From Alphaproteobacteria bacterium (GTDB lineage: Bacteria > Pseudomonadota > Alphaproteobacteria > Rhodobacterales > Rhodobacteraceae), in contig JASBSZ010000048.1 in NCBI GenBank assembly GCA_030148665.1, positions 1 through 64,000 of the forward strand: a DNA stretch of 64,000 bases. The letters run 5' to 3'. Numbering within the stretch: position 1 is the first letter of the stretch; each line of letters opens with the position of its first letter. The translations under genes were made by a program, and so were the position numbers. The notes under the pieces were generated by a model that saw only the letters and a list, made by a program, of their open reading frames with translations, made no database searches and was not told where the DNA came from. Below are positions 43,292-52,528 of this stretch, piece after piece.

Positions 43292-43314
43292 TTCGGGGTC
43301 CTCCTGTTGGGGGT

Positions 43315-44445
43315 TCAGCGTTTGAAATTCGCGGGTGTAAAGGGCATGGCACTGACAGTTGCGGGTAGATATTTGCCACGCACCTCGCCAAAGACTCGGG
43401 TTCCGACAGCCGCATGATCGGCGGAAACATAGCCCATGGCCATGGGAGCCTTGATCGTAGGGCCGAAACCGCCCGATGTGATCACACCGATTTCCTGCGC
43501 GCCCTGGTCATCGGCAAACAGGCGCGTGCCTTCACGCATCGGCGCGCGCCCCTCGGGCAGCAGGCCGACACGCTTGCGCGAGACGCCCTCTTCCAGCTCT
43601 CGCAAGATGCGCTCAGAGCCCGGAAAACCACCCTCGCGCTCGCCACCCCTGCGGCGCACCTTCTGGATCGCCCAGGTCAGCGCCGCCTCGACGGGCGAGG
43701 TGGTTTCGTCAATGTCATGGCCATAGAGGCACAGCCCCCCTTCAAGGCGCAGCGAATCCCGCGCGCCCAGGCCGATGGGGGCAACCTCGTCCATCTCCAG
43801 CAGGGCGCGCGCCAGTTTCAGCGCGGCATCATCGGGCAGCGAGATTTCGAAACCGTCCTCGCCGGTATAGCCGGAGCGCGAGATCCATGCCTCGGTGCCA
43901 TCGTAATCAAGGATCGCGACATCCATGAACCGCATATCGGCCACCGCCGGGATCAGGCGCGAAAGCGCCGCCTCGGCCTGCGGACCCTGCAGCGCCAGCA
44001 ACGAACGCCCTTCGACCATCTCGACATCGCAGCTTTCGCCGATGCCTGCCTGCATATGGGCAAGATCGGCCTGTTTGCAGGCCGCGTTCACGACGACAAA
44101 CAGATGATCGCCGCGGTTGGCAATCATCAGGTCGTCAAGGATTCCACCCGCCTCATTGGTAAAGAAACCATAGCGCTGGCGCATCTCGGCCAGCCCCAGG
44201 ATATTGACGGGCACCAGCGATTCCAGCGCCAGGCGGGCATCTTCGGGATTGCCCGATTTCGCGCGGATGATCACCTGCCCCATATGACTGACATCGAACA
44301 GCCCGGCCTGCGCACGGGTGTGCAGATGTTCCTTGAGAACGCCCATCGGGTATTGCACGGGCATCTCATAGCCTGCAAAGGGCACCATCTTTGCGCCCAG
44401 TTCGACATGCAGGTCGAAAAGCGCGGTTCGCTTCAGTTCGGACAT
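43315..44445 (-). CDS. gcvT: Glycine cleavage system T protein (aminomethyltransferase)
   Basis: This 376-residue enzyme transfers the methylene unit from the aminomethyl-lipoyl H-protein to tetrahydrofolate, releasing ammonia. It has the T-protein marks [26 protein letters not shown] (with the catalytic-region Asp), [15 protein letters not shown] and [21 protein letters not shown] short extra loop ([13 protein letters not shown]) replaces the usual one before the C-terminal barrel. It is the first gene of the operon; its 5' leader holds a tandem glycine riboswitch. The start is the ATG at 44445; the open frame continues upstream only through the riboswitch. Confidence 0.95.
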   Translation of the reverse strand: MSELKRTALFDLHVELGAKMVPFAGYEMPVQYPMGVLKEHLHTRAQAGLFDVSHMGQVIIRAKSGNPEDARLALESLVPVNILGLAEMRQRYGFFTNEAGGILDDLMIANRGDHLFVVVNAACKQADLAHMQAGIGESCDVEMVEGRSLLALQGPQAEAALSRLIPAVADMRFMDVAILDYDGTEAWISRSGYTGEDGFEISLPDDAALKLARALLEMDEVAPIGLGARDSLRLEGGLCLYGHDIDETTSPVEAALTWAIQKVRRRGGEREGGFPGSERILRELEEGVSRKRVGLLPEGRAPMREGTRLFADDQGAQEIGVITSGGFGPTIKAPMAMGYVSADHAAVGTRVFGEVRGKYLPATVSAMPFTPANFKR

Positions 44446-44526
44446 TGTCGCCCCCCTTGTGGCCGGTCGCGCAGGCGCGGGCCCGGCATCGCATTTCTCG
44501 CGCGCCCCAAGGGCCGCGCCATCGAT

Positions 44527-44692
44527 GCCCCCTCTGTCCTTTTGCCTGAGATCGCTATCCCTTCGGCGGACGCTGGAATGCGCCTCTCTCCAGAGTGTTT
44601 CATCGGAACGGTCCCTGCGCCTGAGAGTTTCCGGGGCGGTTGCTCCTTCGGCACCGGGCCAGATTGCGAAAGGCCCGGATTCTCCCGATTCC
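44527..44692 (-). ncRNA. Tandem glycine riboswitch of the gcvTHP operon
   Basis: Read on the minus strand, two aptamers follow each other. The first has CGGGAGAATCC, GCCGAAGGAGCAA and CTCAGGCGCAGGGACCG; the second has CTCTGGAGAGAGG, CGCCGAAGGGATAGC and CTCAGGCAAAAGGACAGAGG. These are the conserved cores of the glycine riboswitch, duplicated with a short linker as in most known cases. It ends about 80 bases before gcvT and normally turns on gene expression when glycine is high. The expression platform is not resolved by eye. The remaining bases to the GGCT start hold the divergent promoters. Confidence 0.93.
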
Positions 44693-44790
44693 GATGCGGC
44701 GCACCGTAGTATACAGTTGACCACGGGGCAAGGCAGGTTATGCCTGTCGGCAGGTTTTCCCGCAACCCCCCGCTCAGGAGCCAGGCTGTG

Positions 44791-45360
44791 ATGTCAGACC
44801 CCTTCTTTTTCGGATATGGCTCGCTCGTGAACCGCCGCACCCATGACTATCCGCACACATCCCGCGCCCGCGTTCGCGGCTGGCGGCGCATCTGGCGGCA
44901 TACCAAGCTGCGCCAGCTTGCCTATCTGAGCGTGGTTGAGGCGCCCGAGGCCGAAATCGACGGGCTGATCGCGGCCGTACCCAATGGCGACTGGGCGGCG
45001 CTGGACGTTCGCGAACGCGCCTATACGCGCCTGAGGCTGGCGCCCGAGCATGTCGATCACGACCACCCGGCCCCCGTGGACGTGCAGATCTACCGCACCC
45101 GTCCCGAGCACGAGGATGCCCCCGACATTCGCCACCCGGTTCTGCTGAGCTATCTCGACACGGTGGTGCTGGGTTTTCTCGACCTGTTCGGCGCCGAGGG
45201 CGTGGCGCGGTTTTTCGACACGACCGACGGCTGGGATGCCCCGATGATGGATGACCGGGCAGCACCCATCTATCCGCGCGCGGTGGTGCCGGACAGCTCG
45301 GTTCGGCGCCTGATCGACGAACATCTTGATCGGTTGGAGGTCAGACGGTTCAAGGCTTGA
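44791..45360 (+). CDS. Gamma-glutamylcyclotransferase-fold protein
   Basis: A 189-residue protein that starts with PFFFGYGSLVNRRT, the phosphate/substrate loop of the GGCT (AIG2-like) fold, and has a compatible Glu/Asp-rich centre (VEAPEAEIDGLIAAV). Members include gamma-glutamylcyclotransferases of glutathione turnover and enzymes of other gamma-glutamyl amines; which one is unknown. ATG 44791 follows AGGAG by 10 bases, with GTG 44788 as an alternative. It is divergent from gcvT. Confidence 0.8.
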   Translation: MSDPFFFGYGSLVNRRTHDYPHTSRARVRGWRRIWRHTKLRQLAYLSVVEAPEAEIDGLIAAVPNGDWAALDVRERAYTRLRLAPEHVDHDHPAPVDVQIYRTRPEHEDAPDIRHPVLLSYLDTVVLGFLDLFGAEGVARFFDTTDGWDAPMMDDRAAPIYPRAVVPDSSVRRLIDEHLDRLEVRRFKA

Positions 45361-45419
45361 ACGGGGTTGGGCATCTGCCCCCTTTCAGTCTCGAGTTGAA
45401 GGCAGGGCCCGGACCGCAC

Positions 45420-45483
45420 GGGGCGGGCCGAAGAGCCCGCCCCGGTGGGGGCGGTGCGGGCTCTGCCCGGCCTGACGGCCGGG
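45420..45483 (-). repeat. Two-hairpin palindromic repeat, copy C (inverted)
   Basis: On the minus strand the first hairpin is CCCGGCC-GTCA-GGCCGGG (45483-45466); then GAGCCCGC (45463 to 45456) pairs with GCGGGCTC (45440 to 45433). The first 33 bases match copy A at 29 positions. In the second stem the outer C-G pair of copy A is A-T here, a compensatory change. An alternative hairpin GGGGCGGGC/GCCCGCCCC (45420-45443) overlaps. It fills the 168-base gap between the convergent GGCT and gltX genes. Confidence 0.75.
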
Positions 45484-45528
45484 AGAAAAGGCATATGTGA
45501 TCCTGCCGACCCGCCGCCCTCGCCCTCG

Positions 45529-46851
45529 TCACACGTCTTTCGGCAGCTTCTGCAACAGCGGCAGCAGGCGCGACATGTCGGGACCGCGCTCCATCCCCGT
45601 CAGGGCCTTGCGCAACGGCATGAACAGGCCCTTGCCCTTGCGGCCGGTCGCCTCTTTCACGGCCCTGGTCCATTTGCCCCAGCTGTCGCGATCAAGCGGC
45701 CCCTCGGGCAGCATGGCCAGTGCGGTTTTCACGAATTCCCGGTCCGCCTCGTCGATCAACGGCGTGGCCCCGTCGCGGCAAAGCGCCCACCAGCGGGCGA
45801 CGTCCTTGCGGGTTTCGACATTTTCATGCACCGCCTCCCAGAATTCGGGGGCGATGTCATCGGGCACACCGGCCTCGGCCAGCGCATCCTTCATTTCATC
45901 GAAAGACAGAGACGACACATAGCGCGCGGTCAGCGGCCTCAGATCCTCGACATCGAACTTGGTGGGCGCGGCGCCGAAATGCGACAGATCGAACCCCTCG
46001 ACCAGCTCGTCCACCGATGCGCGCAGCTCGATCGGGTCGGAAGAGCCCAGCCGCGCCATATGCGAAAGCAGCGCCATGGGCTCGATCCCCGCATCGCGCA
46101 GGTCGCGCAGGGCCAGCGTGCCCAGACGTTTCGACAGCGCCTCGCCTTTCGGCCCGGTCAGCAGCGAGTGATGGGCAAATTCCGGCGGGGTTTCACCCAG
46201 CGCCTGCATGATCTGGATCTGGGTCGCGGTGTTGGTCACATGGTCGGAACCGCGCACCACATGCGTGACACCCATTTCGGTATCATCCACAACCGACGCA
46301 AGCGTATAAAGCACCTGCCCGTCGCCACGGATCAGGACCGGATCCGACACGCTGGCCGCGTCGATGGACACGTCGCCGAGAATACCGTCCTTCCATTCGA
46401 TTCGCTCGTGATCCAGCTTGAATCGCCAGTGCGGCGCACGCTCGGCCCGCAGCGCGGCCTTTTCCTCGTCGCTCAGACGCAGGGCCGAGCGGTCGTAAAC
46501 CGGCGGCTTGCGCATGTTCAGCTGTTTCTTGCGCTTGAGGTCCAGCTCGGTCGGGGTTTCGAAACACTCGTAGAACCGCCCCAACTCGCGCAGCCGGTCG
46601 GCGGCGGCAGCGTAGCGATCAAGGCGCGACGACTGGCGTTCCAGCCGGTCCCATGTCAGGCCCAGCCATTCCAGATCTTCCTTGATGGCATCGACATATT
46701 CCTCTTTCGAGCGCTCGGGGTCGGTGTCATCGATGCGCAGGATGAACTGGCCGCCATTCTTGCGCGCGATCATGTAGTTGAACAGCGCCGTGCGCAGGTT
46801 GCCGACATGCAGATAGCCGGTGGGCGAAGGGGCAAAGCGGGTGACGGTCAT
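45529..46851 (-). CDS. gltX: Glutamyl-tRNA synthetase
   Basis: The 440-residue class I synthetase charges tRNA-Glu (and possibly tRNA-Gln for later amidation). It starts TRFAPSPTGYLHVGNLRTAL with the HVGN version of HIGH, has FILRIDDTDPERSKEEY, and the KMSKS-like GEALSKRLG near residue 245. The C-terminal helical anticodon domain is short. Many Rhodobacterales carry two gltX genes, so a paralogue may exist. A possible promoter (TTGGCA-N17-TAAACC, 46919 to 46891) lies 40 bases upstream. Confidence 0.94.
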   Translation of the reverse strand: MTVTRFAPSPTGYLHVGNLRTALFNYMIARKNGGQFILRIDDTDPERSKEEYVDAIKEDLEWLGLTWDRLERQSSRLDRYAAAADRLRELGRFYECFETPTELDLKRKKQLNMRKPPVYDRSALRLSDEEKAALRAERAPHWRFKLDHERIEWKDGILGDVSIDAASVSDPVLIRGDGQVLYTLASVVDDTEMGVTHVVRGSDHVTNTATQIQIMQALGETPPEFAHHSLLTGPKGEALSKRLGTLALRDLRDAGIEPMALLSHMARLGSSDPIELRASVDELVEGFDLSHFGAAPTKFDVEDLRPLTARYVSSLSFDEMKDALAEAGVPDDIAPEFWEAVHENVETRKDVARWWALCRDGATPLIDEADREFVKTALAMLPEGPLDRDSWGKWTRAVKEATGRKGKGLFMPLRKALTGMERGPDMSRLLPLLQKLPKDV

Positions 46852-46890
46852 CGGGGATCCGGTCCTTGGGATAATGTGGAACTGCGCGCG

Positions 46891-46919
46891 GGTTTACACG
46901 CTTGTCGGGCGATTGCCAA
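46891..46919 (-). promoter_or_regulatory. Possible sigma-70 promoter of gltX
   Basis: On the minus strand TTGGCA (46919-46914), 17 bases, then TAAACC (46896-46891). The -35 box matches five of six positions; the -10 box is weak. The distance to the gltX start is 40 bases. Confidence 0.3.
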
Positions 46920-47036
46920 TGGAGCGACAAATTTCCCCCTTTCATCAATGATTCGGTAAGGAATCACACCTATCAAGGGGATGTCCCGCAAATGCGGGGC
47001 CTGCCTGCTTGCAATATCAGACCACTGTCTGTTCCC

Positions 47037-47067
47037 GTGCCTCGCCTCCCCAAGACTGGCGAGGCAC
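47037..47067 (-). terminator. 10-bp hairpin after the FAD-linked oxidase gene
   Basis: GTGCCTCGCC (47037-47046) pairs perfectly with GGCGAGGCAC (47058-47067) over an 11-base loop, six bases past the stop codon of the minus-strand gene. No T-run follows on the minus strand. The rest of the 222-base gap to gltX is promoter-like and otherwise unremarkable. Confidence 0.5.
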
Positions 47068-47073
47068 ATTTCC

Positions 47074-48486
47074 CTACAACACCGCGCCGGGGTTCATGAT
47101 CCCGTTCGGGTCGAGCGCATCCTTGATCGCGCGCATCGTCTGCAGTCGCGCCGGGTCGGCGAATCGTACAAGATCCTCGCGTTTCAGCCGCCCGATCCCG
47201 TGTTCGGCGGAAATCGAGCCGCCCAGATCATCGGCCAGACCATAGACCGCCTGTTTCACCGCCCCCCTCAGATGGCGCCACGCGGCGGCCTTTTCCCCCT
47301 TGGGCGGATAGACGTTGTAATGCAGGTTGCCGTCGCCCACATGGCCGAAACAGTTGATCCGCAAGGCCGGGTCGATCGCGGCCACGACCGCGGCCCCGCG
47401 CGCGATCAGATCCGGTATCCGGCTGACGGGAACCGAAATATCATGCGACGACACCGCCCCGATCAGGCGGTTGGCCTCGGGGATGGTTTCGCGCAAGCGC
47501 CAGAATTCCCGGCGCTGCGCCTCGGATTGCGAGATCAGCCCGTCGCTGACCAGACCGCGATCCATCGCCTCGGCCAGCAGGCCCTCCAGCGCCGCCGCCA
47601 CCGCCATCCCCCCGGGCGCGCCGATTTCGACCAGCACCATCCACTTGCCGGGCTGCGCAAAGGGCTGGCGCAGATGGGGGATGGTCTCGCGCAGAAACTC
47701 CAGCCCCTGCCGGTCGATCAGCTCGAACGCCGAAACCATGTTGCCAAAGGCCGCCTGTGCCAGGCCCAGCAGTTCAAGCGCCGCTGCGGGGCTGTCGATC
47801 TGCAGAAAGGCCGCGATATTTTCCGCCGCGCGCGGAAACAGGCGCAGCGCCGCCGCGGTGATGACACCCAGCGTGCCCTCGGAGCCCACCAGAAGGTTGC
47901 GCAGGTCATACCCCGTATTGTCCTTGCGCAGACGTTTCAGCCCGTGCAGTACCCGCCCGTCGGGCAGCACGGCCTCGACGCCCAGGCACAGTTCGCGTGC
48001 GTTGCCATAGCGCAGCACGTTTACCCCGCCCGCATTGGTGGCCAGATTGCCCCCGATTCGGCAGGATCCCTCGGCCGCCAGCGACAGGGGGAACAGGCGG
48101 TCATGTTCGCGCGCCGCCGCCTGCACGTCGGCCAGAATCATCCCCGCCTCGACCACGATGATATTGTCGGTGGTATCCACATCCCGCAGCCGGTTCATGC
48201 GCTCAAGCGACAGGATCACCGGCGCCGGCCCGTCCGGGCAGACCTGCCCGCCAACCAGCCCGGTGCCGCCCCCATAGGGCACCACGCCGACACGCGCCTC
48301 GTTGCACGCGCGCAGGATGGTCGAGACCTCTTCGGTCGTCGCAGGTGTCAGCAGCAGCCCCTTTTGCCCGTGCAGCAGGCCGCGCGGCTCGTTCAGGTAA
48401 TGGTCTTCGAGCGGCCGAAAGCAGGCATCCGGCAGGCGCGCTCGCAACCCTGCCTCGAACCTGTCATCCGCCGCATTCAGCCCCAT
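47074..48486 (-). CDS. FAD-linked oxidoreductase of the GlcD/D-2-hydroxy acid dehydrogenase family
   Basis: The 470-residue protein has an N-terminal PCMH-type FAD domain (VVPYGGGTGLVGGQVCP, EGSCRIGGNLATNAGG, NTGYDLRNLLVGSEGTLG) and a C-terminal FAD-oxidase cap (FGHVGDGNLHYNVYPP, SISAEHGIGRLKRE, IKDALDPNGIMNPGAVL). The HVGDGN histidine is part of the metal/substrate site. Members oxidise D-lactate, glycolate or D-2-hydroxyglutarate. D-2-hydroxyglutarate dehydrogenase is the best guess from overall likeness, but the substrate is not proven by sequence. It lies alone between gltX and a GNAT gene. Confidence 0.87.
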   Translation of the reverse strand: MGLNAADDRFEAGLRARLPDACFRPLEDHYLNEPRGLLHGQKGLLLTPATTEEVSTILRACNEARVGVVPYGGGTGLVGGQVCPDGPAPVILSLERMNRLRDVDTTDNIIVVEAGMILADVQAAAREHDRLFPLSLAAEGSCRIGGNLATNAGGVNVLRYGNARELCLGVEAVLPDGRVLHGLKRLRKDNTGYDLRNLLVGSEGTLGVITAAALRLFPRAAENIAAFLQIDSPAAALELLGLAQAAFGNMVSAFELIDRQGLEFLRETIPHLRQPFAQPGKWMVLVEIGAPGGMAVAAALEGLLAEAMDRGLVSDGLISQSEAQRREFWRLRETIPEANRLIGAVSSHDISVPVSRIPDLIARGAAVVAAIDPALRINCFGHVGDGNLHYNVYPPKGEKAAAWRHLRGAVKQAVYGLADDLGGSISAEHGIGRLKREDLVRFADPARLQTMRAIKDALDPNGIMNPGAVL

Positions 48487-48498
48487 CCTGCCCCCCTG

Positions 48499-49086
48499 TC
48501 AGCCGACATCGGTGCGCCCCCGCCGATCGGCCCGCAGATTGGCATACAGGACATGGGTGCGCCAGCGACCGGCGATCTGCAGATAGCTTTGCGCGACACC
48601 CTCGTATTTGAATCCGCATTTTTCCAGCACCCCGCGCGATGCCCGGTTCTCGGGCAGACAGCCGGCCTGGATGCGCGAAAGATCCAGTTCGGTAAAGGCG
48701 TGATGCACCAGGGCCAGCACGGCCTCGGTCATGTAGCCCTGGCGCGCAAATGGCGCGCCCACCCAATAGCCTATGGTCCCGGTCTGGGCCGGTCCGCGCT
48801 GGATGTTGTCCAGCGTGATCGCCCCGACAAGGGTCTGATCCTGGCGGCGAATCATGAACAACGGCAAACCGACACCGCTGGCAACGGCCCTGCGCGCCGA
48901 CTGGACACGCCGGGAAAAGGCGCGGCGCGTCAGATGATCGCGCGACCAGGTGGGTTCCCACGGCTTCAGGAAATCGGCGCTCTCGCGCCTGAGCCGCGCC
49001 CATTGCGGGTGGTCCGAGCCCTGCGGCAGGCGCAGAGTCAGGCGATCGGTTTCGATCGCGCTGCTTCTGCGCCGCCCAAAGATCAT
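48499..49086 (-). CDS. GNAT family N-acetyltransferase (RimJ-like)
   Basis: The 195-residue protein is a RimJ/RimL-type acetyltransferase: IETDRLTLRLPQGSDHPQW at the start, IGYWVGAPFARQGYMTEAV (acetyl-CoA P-loop region) and LPENRASRGVLEKCGFKYEG with the conserved Asn. RimJ acetylates the N-terminus of ribosomal protein S5 in E. coli; related enzymes act on other ribosomal proteins or toxins. Its start overlaps the M16 peptidase stop by four bases (ATGA, 49083-49086). Confidence 0.88.
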   Translation of the reverse strand: MIFGRRRSSAIETDRLTLRLPQGSDHPQWARLRRESADFLKPWEPTWSRDHLTRRAFSRRVQSARRAVASGVGLPLFMIRRQDQTLVGAITLDNIQRGPAQTGTIGYWVGAPFARQGYMTEAVLALVHHAFTELDLSRIQAGCLPENRASRGVLEKCGFKYEGVAQSYLQIAGRWRTHVLYANLRADRRGRTDVG

Positions 49087-50345
49087 CCGTCCAGCCTGGC
49101 CACCAGCGCCTCGCGCGTGGGGGCCTTGGCCACCGGGCCGTAGAGGGCCAGAGACATCCGGCCGGATTCGCACAACTCACGGGCATGCCGGGCAACCCCT
49201 TCGGGTGTCACGGCGTCGATCTTGGCTACGGTTTCCTCGAGCGGAGGAACACGATCCCAGATGCCGACCATCCGGGCAAGACGTTCGCAACGCGAGGCCG
49301 GGCTTTCCAGCCCCATCAAGAGCCCGGCCTTCAGCTGGGCACGGGCGCGTGCGACCTCGGTCTCGGTCATGTCATCGGCGCTGCGACGCAGCTCGTCGAT
49401 GCACAGATCCGCCAGTGCGGGAATGTCGTCACCGCTGGTGCCGGAATAGATGGTCAGCAGGCCGGTATCGGAAAAGGCGCCGGCCTGGGCAAAGATCGTA
49501 TAACACAGCCCGCGCTTTTCGCGCGCCTCCTGAAACAGGCGTGACGACATCCCGCCACCCAATGCCATCGAATAGATCTGGGCGGTATAGATCCGGTCGT
49601 CGCGATAGCCCGGCGCCTCGAGCGCCAGCGCGAAATGGGCCTGTTCCAGATCCTTTTCCACCCGCCGTTCCGACCCCTTGAATTCCCCCGGCTGGGCCTT
49701 GCGGGGCGGGCGCGCGGGCAGATCGCCGAACAGGCGTTCGGCCGCGGCCACGATGGCCTCGTGATCGACGGCGCCCGCGGCCGACAGGATCATCTGTTCG
49801 GGGCCATAGAATTCTTCGACGAAACCGGCCAGATCCTCGCGCTGAAAGGCACGCACCCTTTCGGACGGGCCGAGGATCGGGCGCCCCAGCGGCTGCCCCG
49901 GAAACGAGGCCTCTTGCAGCCAGTCAAAGATGATGTCGTCGGGCGTGTCATTGGCCTGCCCGATTTCCTGCAGGATGACCCCGCGCTCGATTTCCATCTC
50001 GTTGGCATCGAAAGTCGAGTTCAGCAGGATATCGGCAATCAGCTCCAGCGCCAGATCGACGTGATCTTCCAGCACCCGCGCGTAATAGGCCGTCATCTCG
50101 CGCGAGGTATAGGCGTTGATGAAACCGCCCACATCCTCGATCGTTTCGGCAATTTCCAGCGCGCTGCGGGTCTTGGTGCCCTTGAACGCCATATGTTCAA
50201 GGAAATGCGCCACACCGTTCTGTTCCAGCCGCTCGTGACGGCCGCCCACATTGACCCAGATGCCGATCGAGGCCGATTTCAGGCCCGGCATGTTCTCGGT
50301 CACGACGCGCATGCCGTTCTTCATCCGGTGGAGGTTGACGCTCAC
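49083..50345 (-). CDS. M16 family zinc peptidase (mitochondrial processing peptidase-like)
   Basis: This 420-residue protein has the inverted zinc motif HFLEHMAFKG (HxxEH, about residues 47-56) with the distal Glu in the EMEIERGVILQEI helix, and the family's paired alpha/beta domains, including GGGMSSRLFQEAREKRGLCY. It resembles the beta subunit of mitochondrial processing peptidase and works as a cytoplasmic or periplasmic peptidase; no signal peptide is evident. The start is GTG 50345, overlapping the thrC stop (GTGA), which is a clear translational coupling. Order thrC-M16-GNAT is typical for this clade. Confidence 0.92.
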   Translation of the reverse strand: MSVNLHRMKNGMRVVTENMPGLKSASIGIWVNVGGRHERLEQNGVAHFLEHMAFKGTKTRSALEIAETIEDVGGFINAYTSREMTAYYARVLEDHVDLALELIADILLNSTFDANEMEIERGVILQEIGQANDTPDDIIFDWLQEASFPGQPLGRPILGPSERVRAFQREDLAGFVEEFYGPEQMILSAAGAVDHEAIVAAAERLFGDLPARPPRKAQPGEFKGSERRVEKDLEQAHFALALEAPGYRDDRIYTAQIYSMALGGGMSSRLFQEAREKRGLCYTIFAQAGAFSDTGLLTIYSGTSGDDIPALADLCIDELRRSADDMTETEVARARAQLKAGLLMGLESPASRCERLARMVGIWDRVPPLEETVAKIDAVTPEGVARHARELCESGRMSLALYGPVAKAPTREALVARLDG

Positions 50346-51736
50346 TTGCCGATCCTTTCGCGGATGATGGCCTCAATAGCCGACAGGTCATTGGCCACGC
50401 GGGTCATGCGTTCGGGCCGGTCGAACAGATCCTTCATGCGCGGCGGCAATTCCGGGCGCACGCCGCAGGCCTGTTCCACCGCGTCGGGGAACTTGGCCGC
50501 ATGTGCGGTTGCCAGCGTGATCATGGGCACGCGGCCGACCATGCGCTTGTCGGCGGCCACCTTGACGCCAACGGCGGTGTGGGGGCAGACGACCTCGCCC
50601 GTCATCTTGTAAAGCGTGGCGATGGCGGCGCGGGTTTCGTCCTCGGAACAATCGCCGGATTCGAATTCCATGCGCAGACGGCCGAGCGCCCCCTGCGGCA
50701 GGGTGAACGAGCCCTTTTCGGCCAGCTCTTCCATCAGCTGCGCAACCGCGCTTCCGTCGCGATCCAGCAGGTCGAACAGCGCGCGTTCGAAATTCGAGCT
50801 GACCTGAATATCCATTGACGGGCTGATCGAGGGCGTGACCCCCTGCTTGACATAGGAGCCGGTTTCCAGCGTCCGGTGCAGGATGTTGTTCTGGTTGGTG
50901 GCGATGATCAGCCGGTCGATGGGCAGGCCCATGCGGCGCGCCACATAGCCGGCAAAGATGTCGCCGAAATTGCCGGTCGGCACCGTAAAGCTGACCGGGC
51001 GATGCGGGGCGCCCAGCGCCACGGCCGAGGTAAAGTAATATACCACCTGCGCCAGAACGCGCGCCCAGTTGATCGAGTTCACCCCGGCAAGATGCACCTC
51101 GTCGCGGAAGGTGAAATCGTTGAACATGTCCTTGAGACGCGCCTGGCAATCGTCGAAATCGCCGTCCACCGCCAGCGCGTGAACATTGTCCTCGGTCGGG
51201 GTGGTCATCTGCCGGCGCTGCACGTCCGACACCCGCCCGTCGGGGAACATGATGAACACATCCACCGCGTCCAGCCCGCGGAATGCCTCGATCGCGGCGG
51301 ATCCGGTGTCGCCCGAGGTCGCGCCGACGATCGTCACCCGTTCGCCGCGCCGCGTCAAGGCCACCTCGAACAGCTGGCCGATCAGCTGCATCGCCACATC
51401 CTTGAAGGCCAGGGTCGGGCCGTGATGCAGTTCAAGGAGGAAATCGTTTTCGCCGATCTGCACCAACGGGCAGCGGGCCTCGTGATCGAAACCGGCATAG
51501 GCGCGGCTGATGATGCCGGTCAGTTCCTCGTCAGTGAATGAATCGCCGATAAAGGGGCGCATTACGCGAAAGGCCGCCTCTTCATAGCGGCAGCCCGCCA
51601 GGTCGGCGATTTCGTCGAATGTCATGCCGGGCCAGCTTTCGGGCACATACAGGCCGCCGTCGCGGGCAAGCCCGGTCAGCATGGCCTCTTCGAAAGACAG
51701 GGCCGGGGCGCGGCCCCTGGTCGAGATGTATTTCAT
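50342..51736 (-). CDS. thrC: Threonine synthase
   Basis: The 464-residue PLP enzyme converts O-phosphohomoserine to threonine, the last step of the pathway. It starts MKYISTRGRAPALSFEEAML, has the PLP lysine in HHGPTLAFKDVAMQ (about residue 114), VGATSGDTGSAAIEAF, and SFTVPTGNFGDIFAGY. Size and N-terminal domain correspond to the fungal/proteobacterial long form. It follows surf1 by nine bases and is coupled to the peptidase gene by GTGA. Confidence 0.96.
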   Translation of the reverse strand: MKYISTRGRAPALSFEEAMLTGLARDGGLYVPESWPGMTFDEIADLAGCRYEEAAFRVMRPFIGDSFTDEELTGIISRAYAGFDHEARCPLVQIGENDFLLELHHGPTLAFKDVAMQLIGQLFEVALTRRGERVTIVGATSGDTGSAAIEAFRGLDAVDVFIMFPDGRVSDVQRRQMTTPTEDNVHALAVDGDFDDCQARLKDMFNDFTFRDEVHLAGVNSINWARVLAQVVYYFTSAVALGAPHRPVSFTVPTGNFGDIFAGYVARRMGLPIDRLIIATNQNNILHRTLETGSYVKQGVTPSISPSMDIQVSSNFERALFDLLDRDGSAVAQLMEELAEKGSFTLPQGALGRLRMEFESGDCSEDETRAAIATLYKMTGEVVCPHTAVGVKVAADKRMVGRVPMITLATAHAAKFPDAVEQACGVRPELPPRMKDLFDRPERMTRVANDLSAIEAIIRERIGK

Positions 51737-51745
51737 GGCTCTGCC

Positions 51746-52432
51746 TCAGCTGTTTTCCTTGAGTCTCCGCCTGATACGCCAAAGCCAGTAAACTGTCATC
51801 CCCAACCAGCCAACAGCCAGCAAAAACCACGTGATGGCATAGTTCAGGTGGTTGTTGGGAATACCCGAGGCATCGACCGGCAGGGGCATCACGTCGGGTT
51901 GGCGTGGGTTGACCTTGCGGGCCACCACCAGCAGGGGCCGCGTGCCCAGATATTCGGCCATCCTGGGCAGGTCGCGCGAGAACCAGATATTGGCCTTGAG
52001 ATCAGGTTCCGGGGTGAACCAGTCATATTCATCCGGCCACAGGATGTTGCCAACGACCTCGACCCTGCCCCGCAGCGGCGGATTGGCCTTCAGCCTGTCG
52101 GGCAGAAACCCCATGTCAACCAGGATCGGCCCCTTGTCGGTTTCAAGCCGCGCGATCACGCGAAAACCGGGGCCGCGACCGTCAACCCCTACCAGCACGC
52201 GGATTTCGCGCCCGACCAGACGACCGGCGACCCTGACCGAGTGATAGTTCCGGCGGGCGGCATCGGGCGCGGTGATGTCCAGAGGTTCGGGCGGCTTGAC
52301 GATTTCCTCGCGGATATGGGCAAGGATGCCCTCTTTCCAGACCCGCCGTTCCAGCTGCCAGCTGCCCAGCCCGATCAGGATTGCGGCACCGATGATCCCG
52401 AAAAGAACGGGGAAGATCATCTTTTTCGTCAT
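51746..52432 (-). CDS. SURF1 family cytochrome oxidase assembly protein
   Basis: The 228-residue protein has one helix at each end (FPVLFGIIGAAILIGLGSWQ; YAITWFLLAVGWLGMTVYWL) with the SURF1 WQLERRVWKE motif and a periplasmic domain (VLVGVDGRGPGFRVIARLE). SURF1 (Surf1c/Surf1q in Paracoccus) helps insert haem a into subunit I. ATG 52432 follows GGGGTGAGCA. A terminator-like hairpin ends only 18 bases before its start codon. Confidence 0.92.
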   Translation of the reverse strand: MTKKMIFPVLFGIIGAAILIGLGSWQLERRVWKEGILAHIREEIVKPPEPLDITAPDAARRNYHSVRVAGRLVGREIRVLVGVDGRGPGFRVIARLETDKGPILVDMGFLPDRLKANPPLRGRVEVVGNILWPDEYDWFTPEPDLKANIWFSRDLPRMAEYLGTRPLLVVARKVNPRQPDVMPLPVDASGIPNNHLNYAITWFLLAVGWLGMTVYWLWRIRRRLKENS

Positions 52433-52449
52433 TGCTCACCCCAAGGAAA

Positions 52450-52475
52450 GGGGGCGCGAAACGCTCCGCACCCCC
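52450..52475 (-). terminator. Terminator-like hairpin between ctaE and surf1
   Basis: On the minus strand GGGGGTGCG pairs with CGCGCCCCC (one G-T pair) over an 8-base loop, followed by CTTTCC. It is placed between ctaE and surf1, 18 bases before the surf1 start. Confidence 0.5.
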
Positions 52476-52528
52476 GTTTGATGGCTATGCCCCGATATCA
52501 CGGCAGGGCCTGTGGCACAGCGGGCGCC

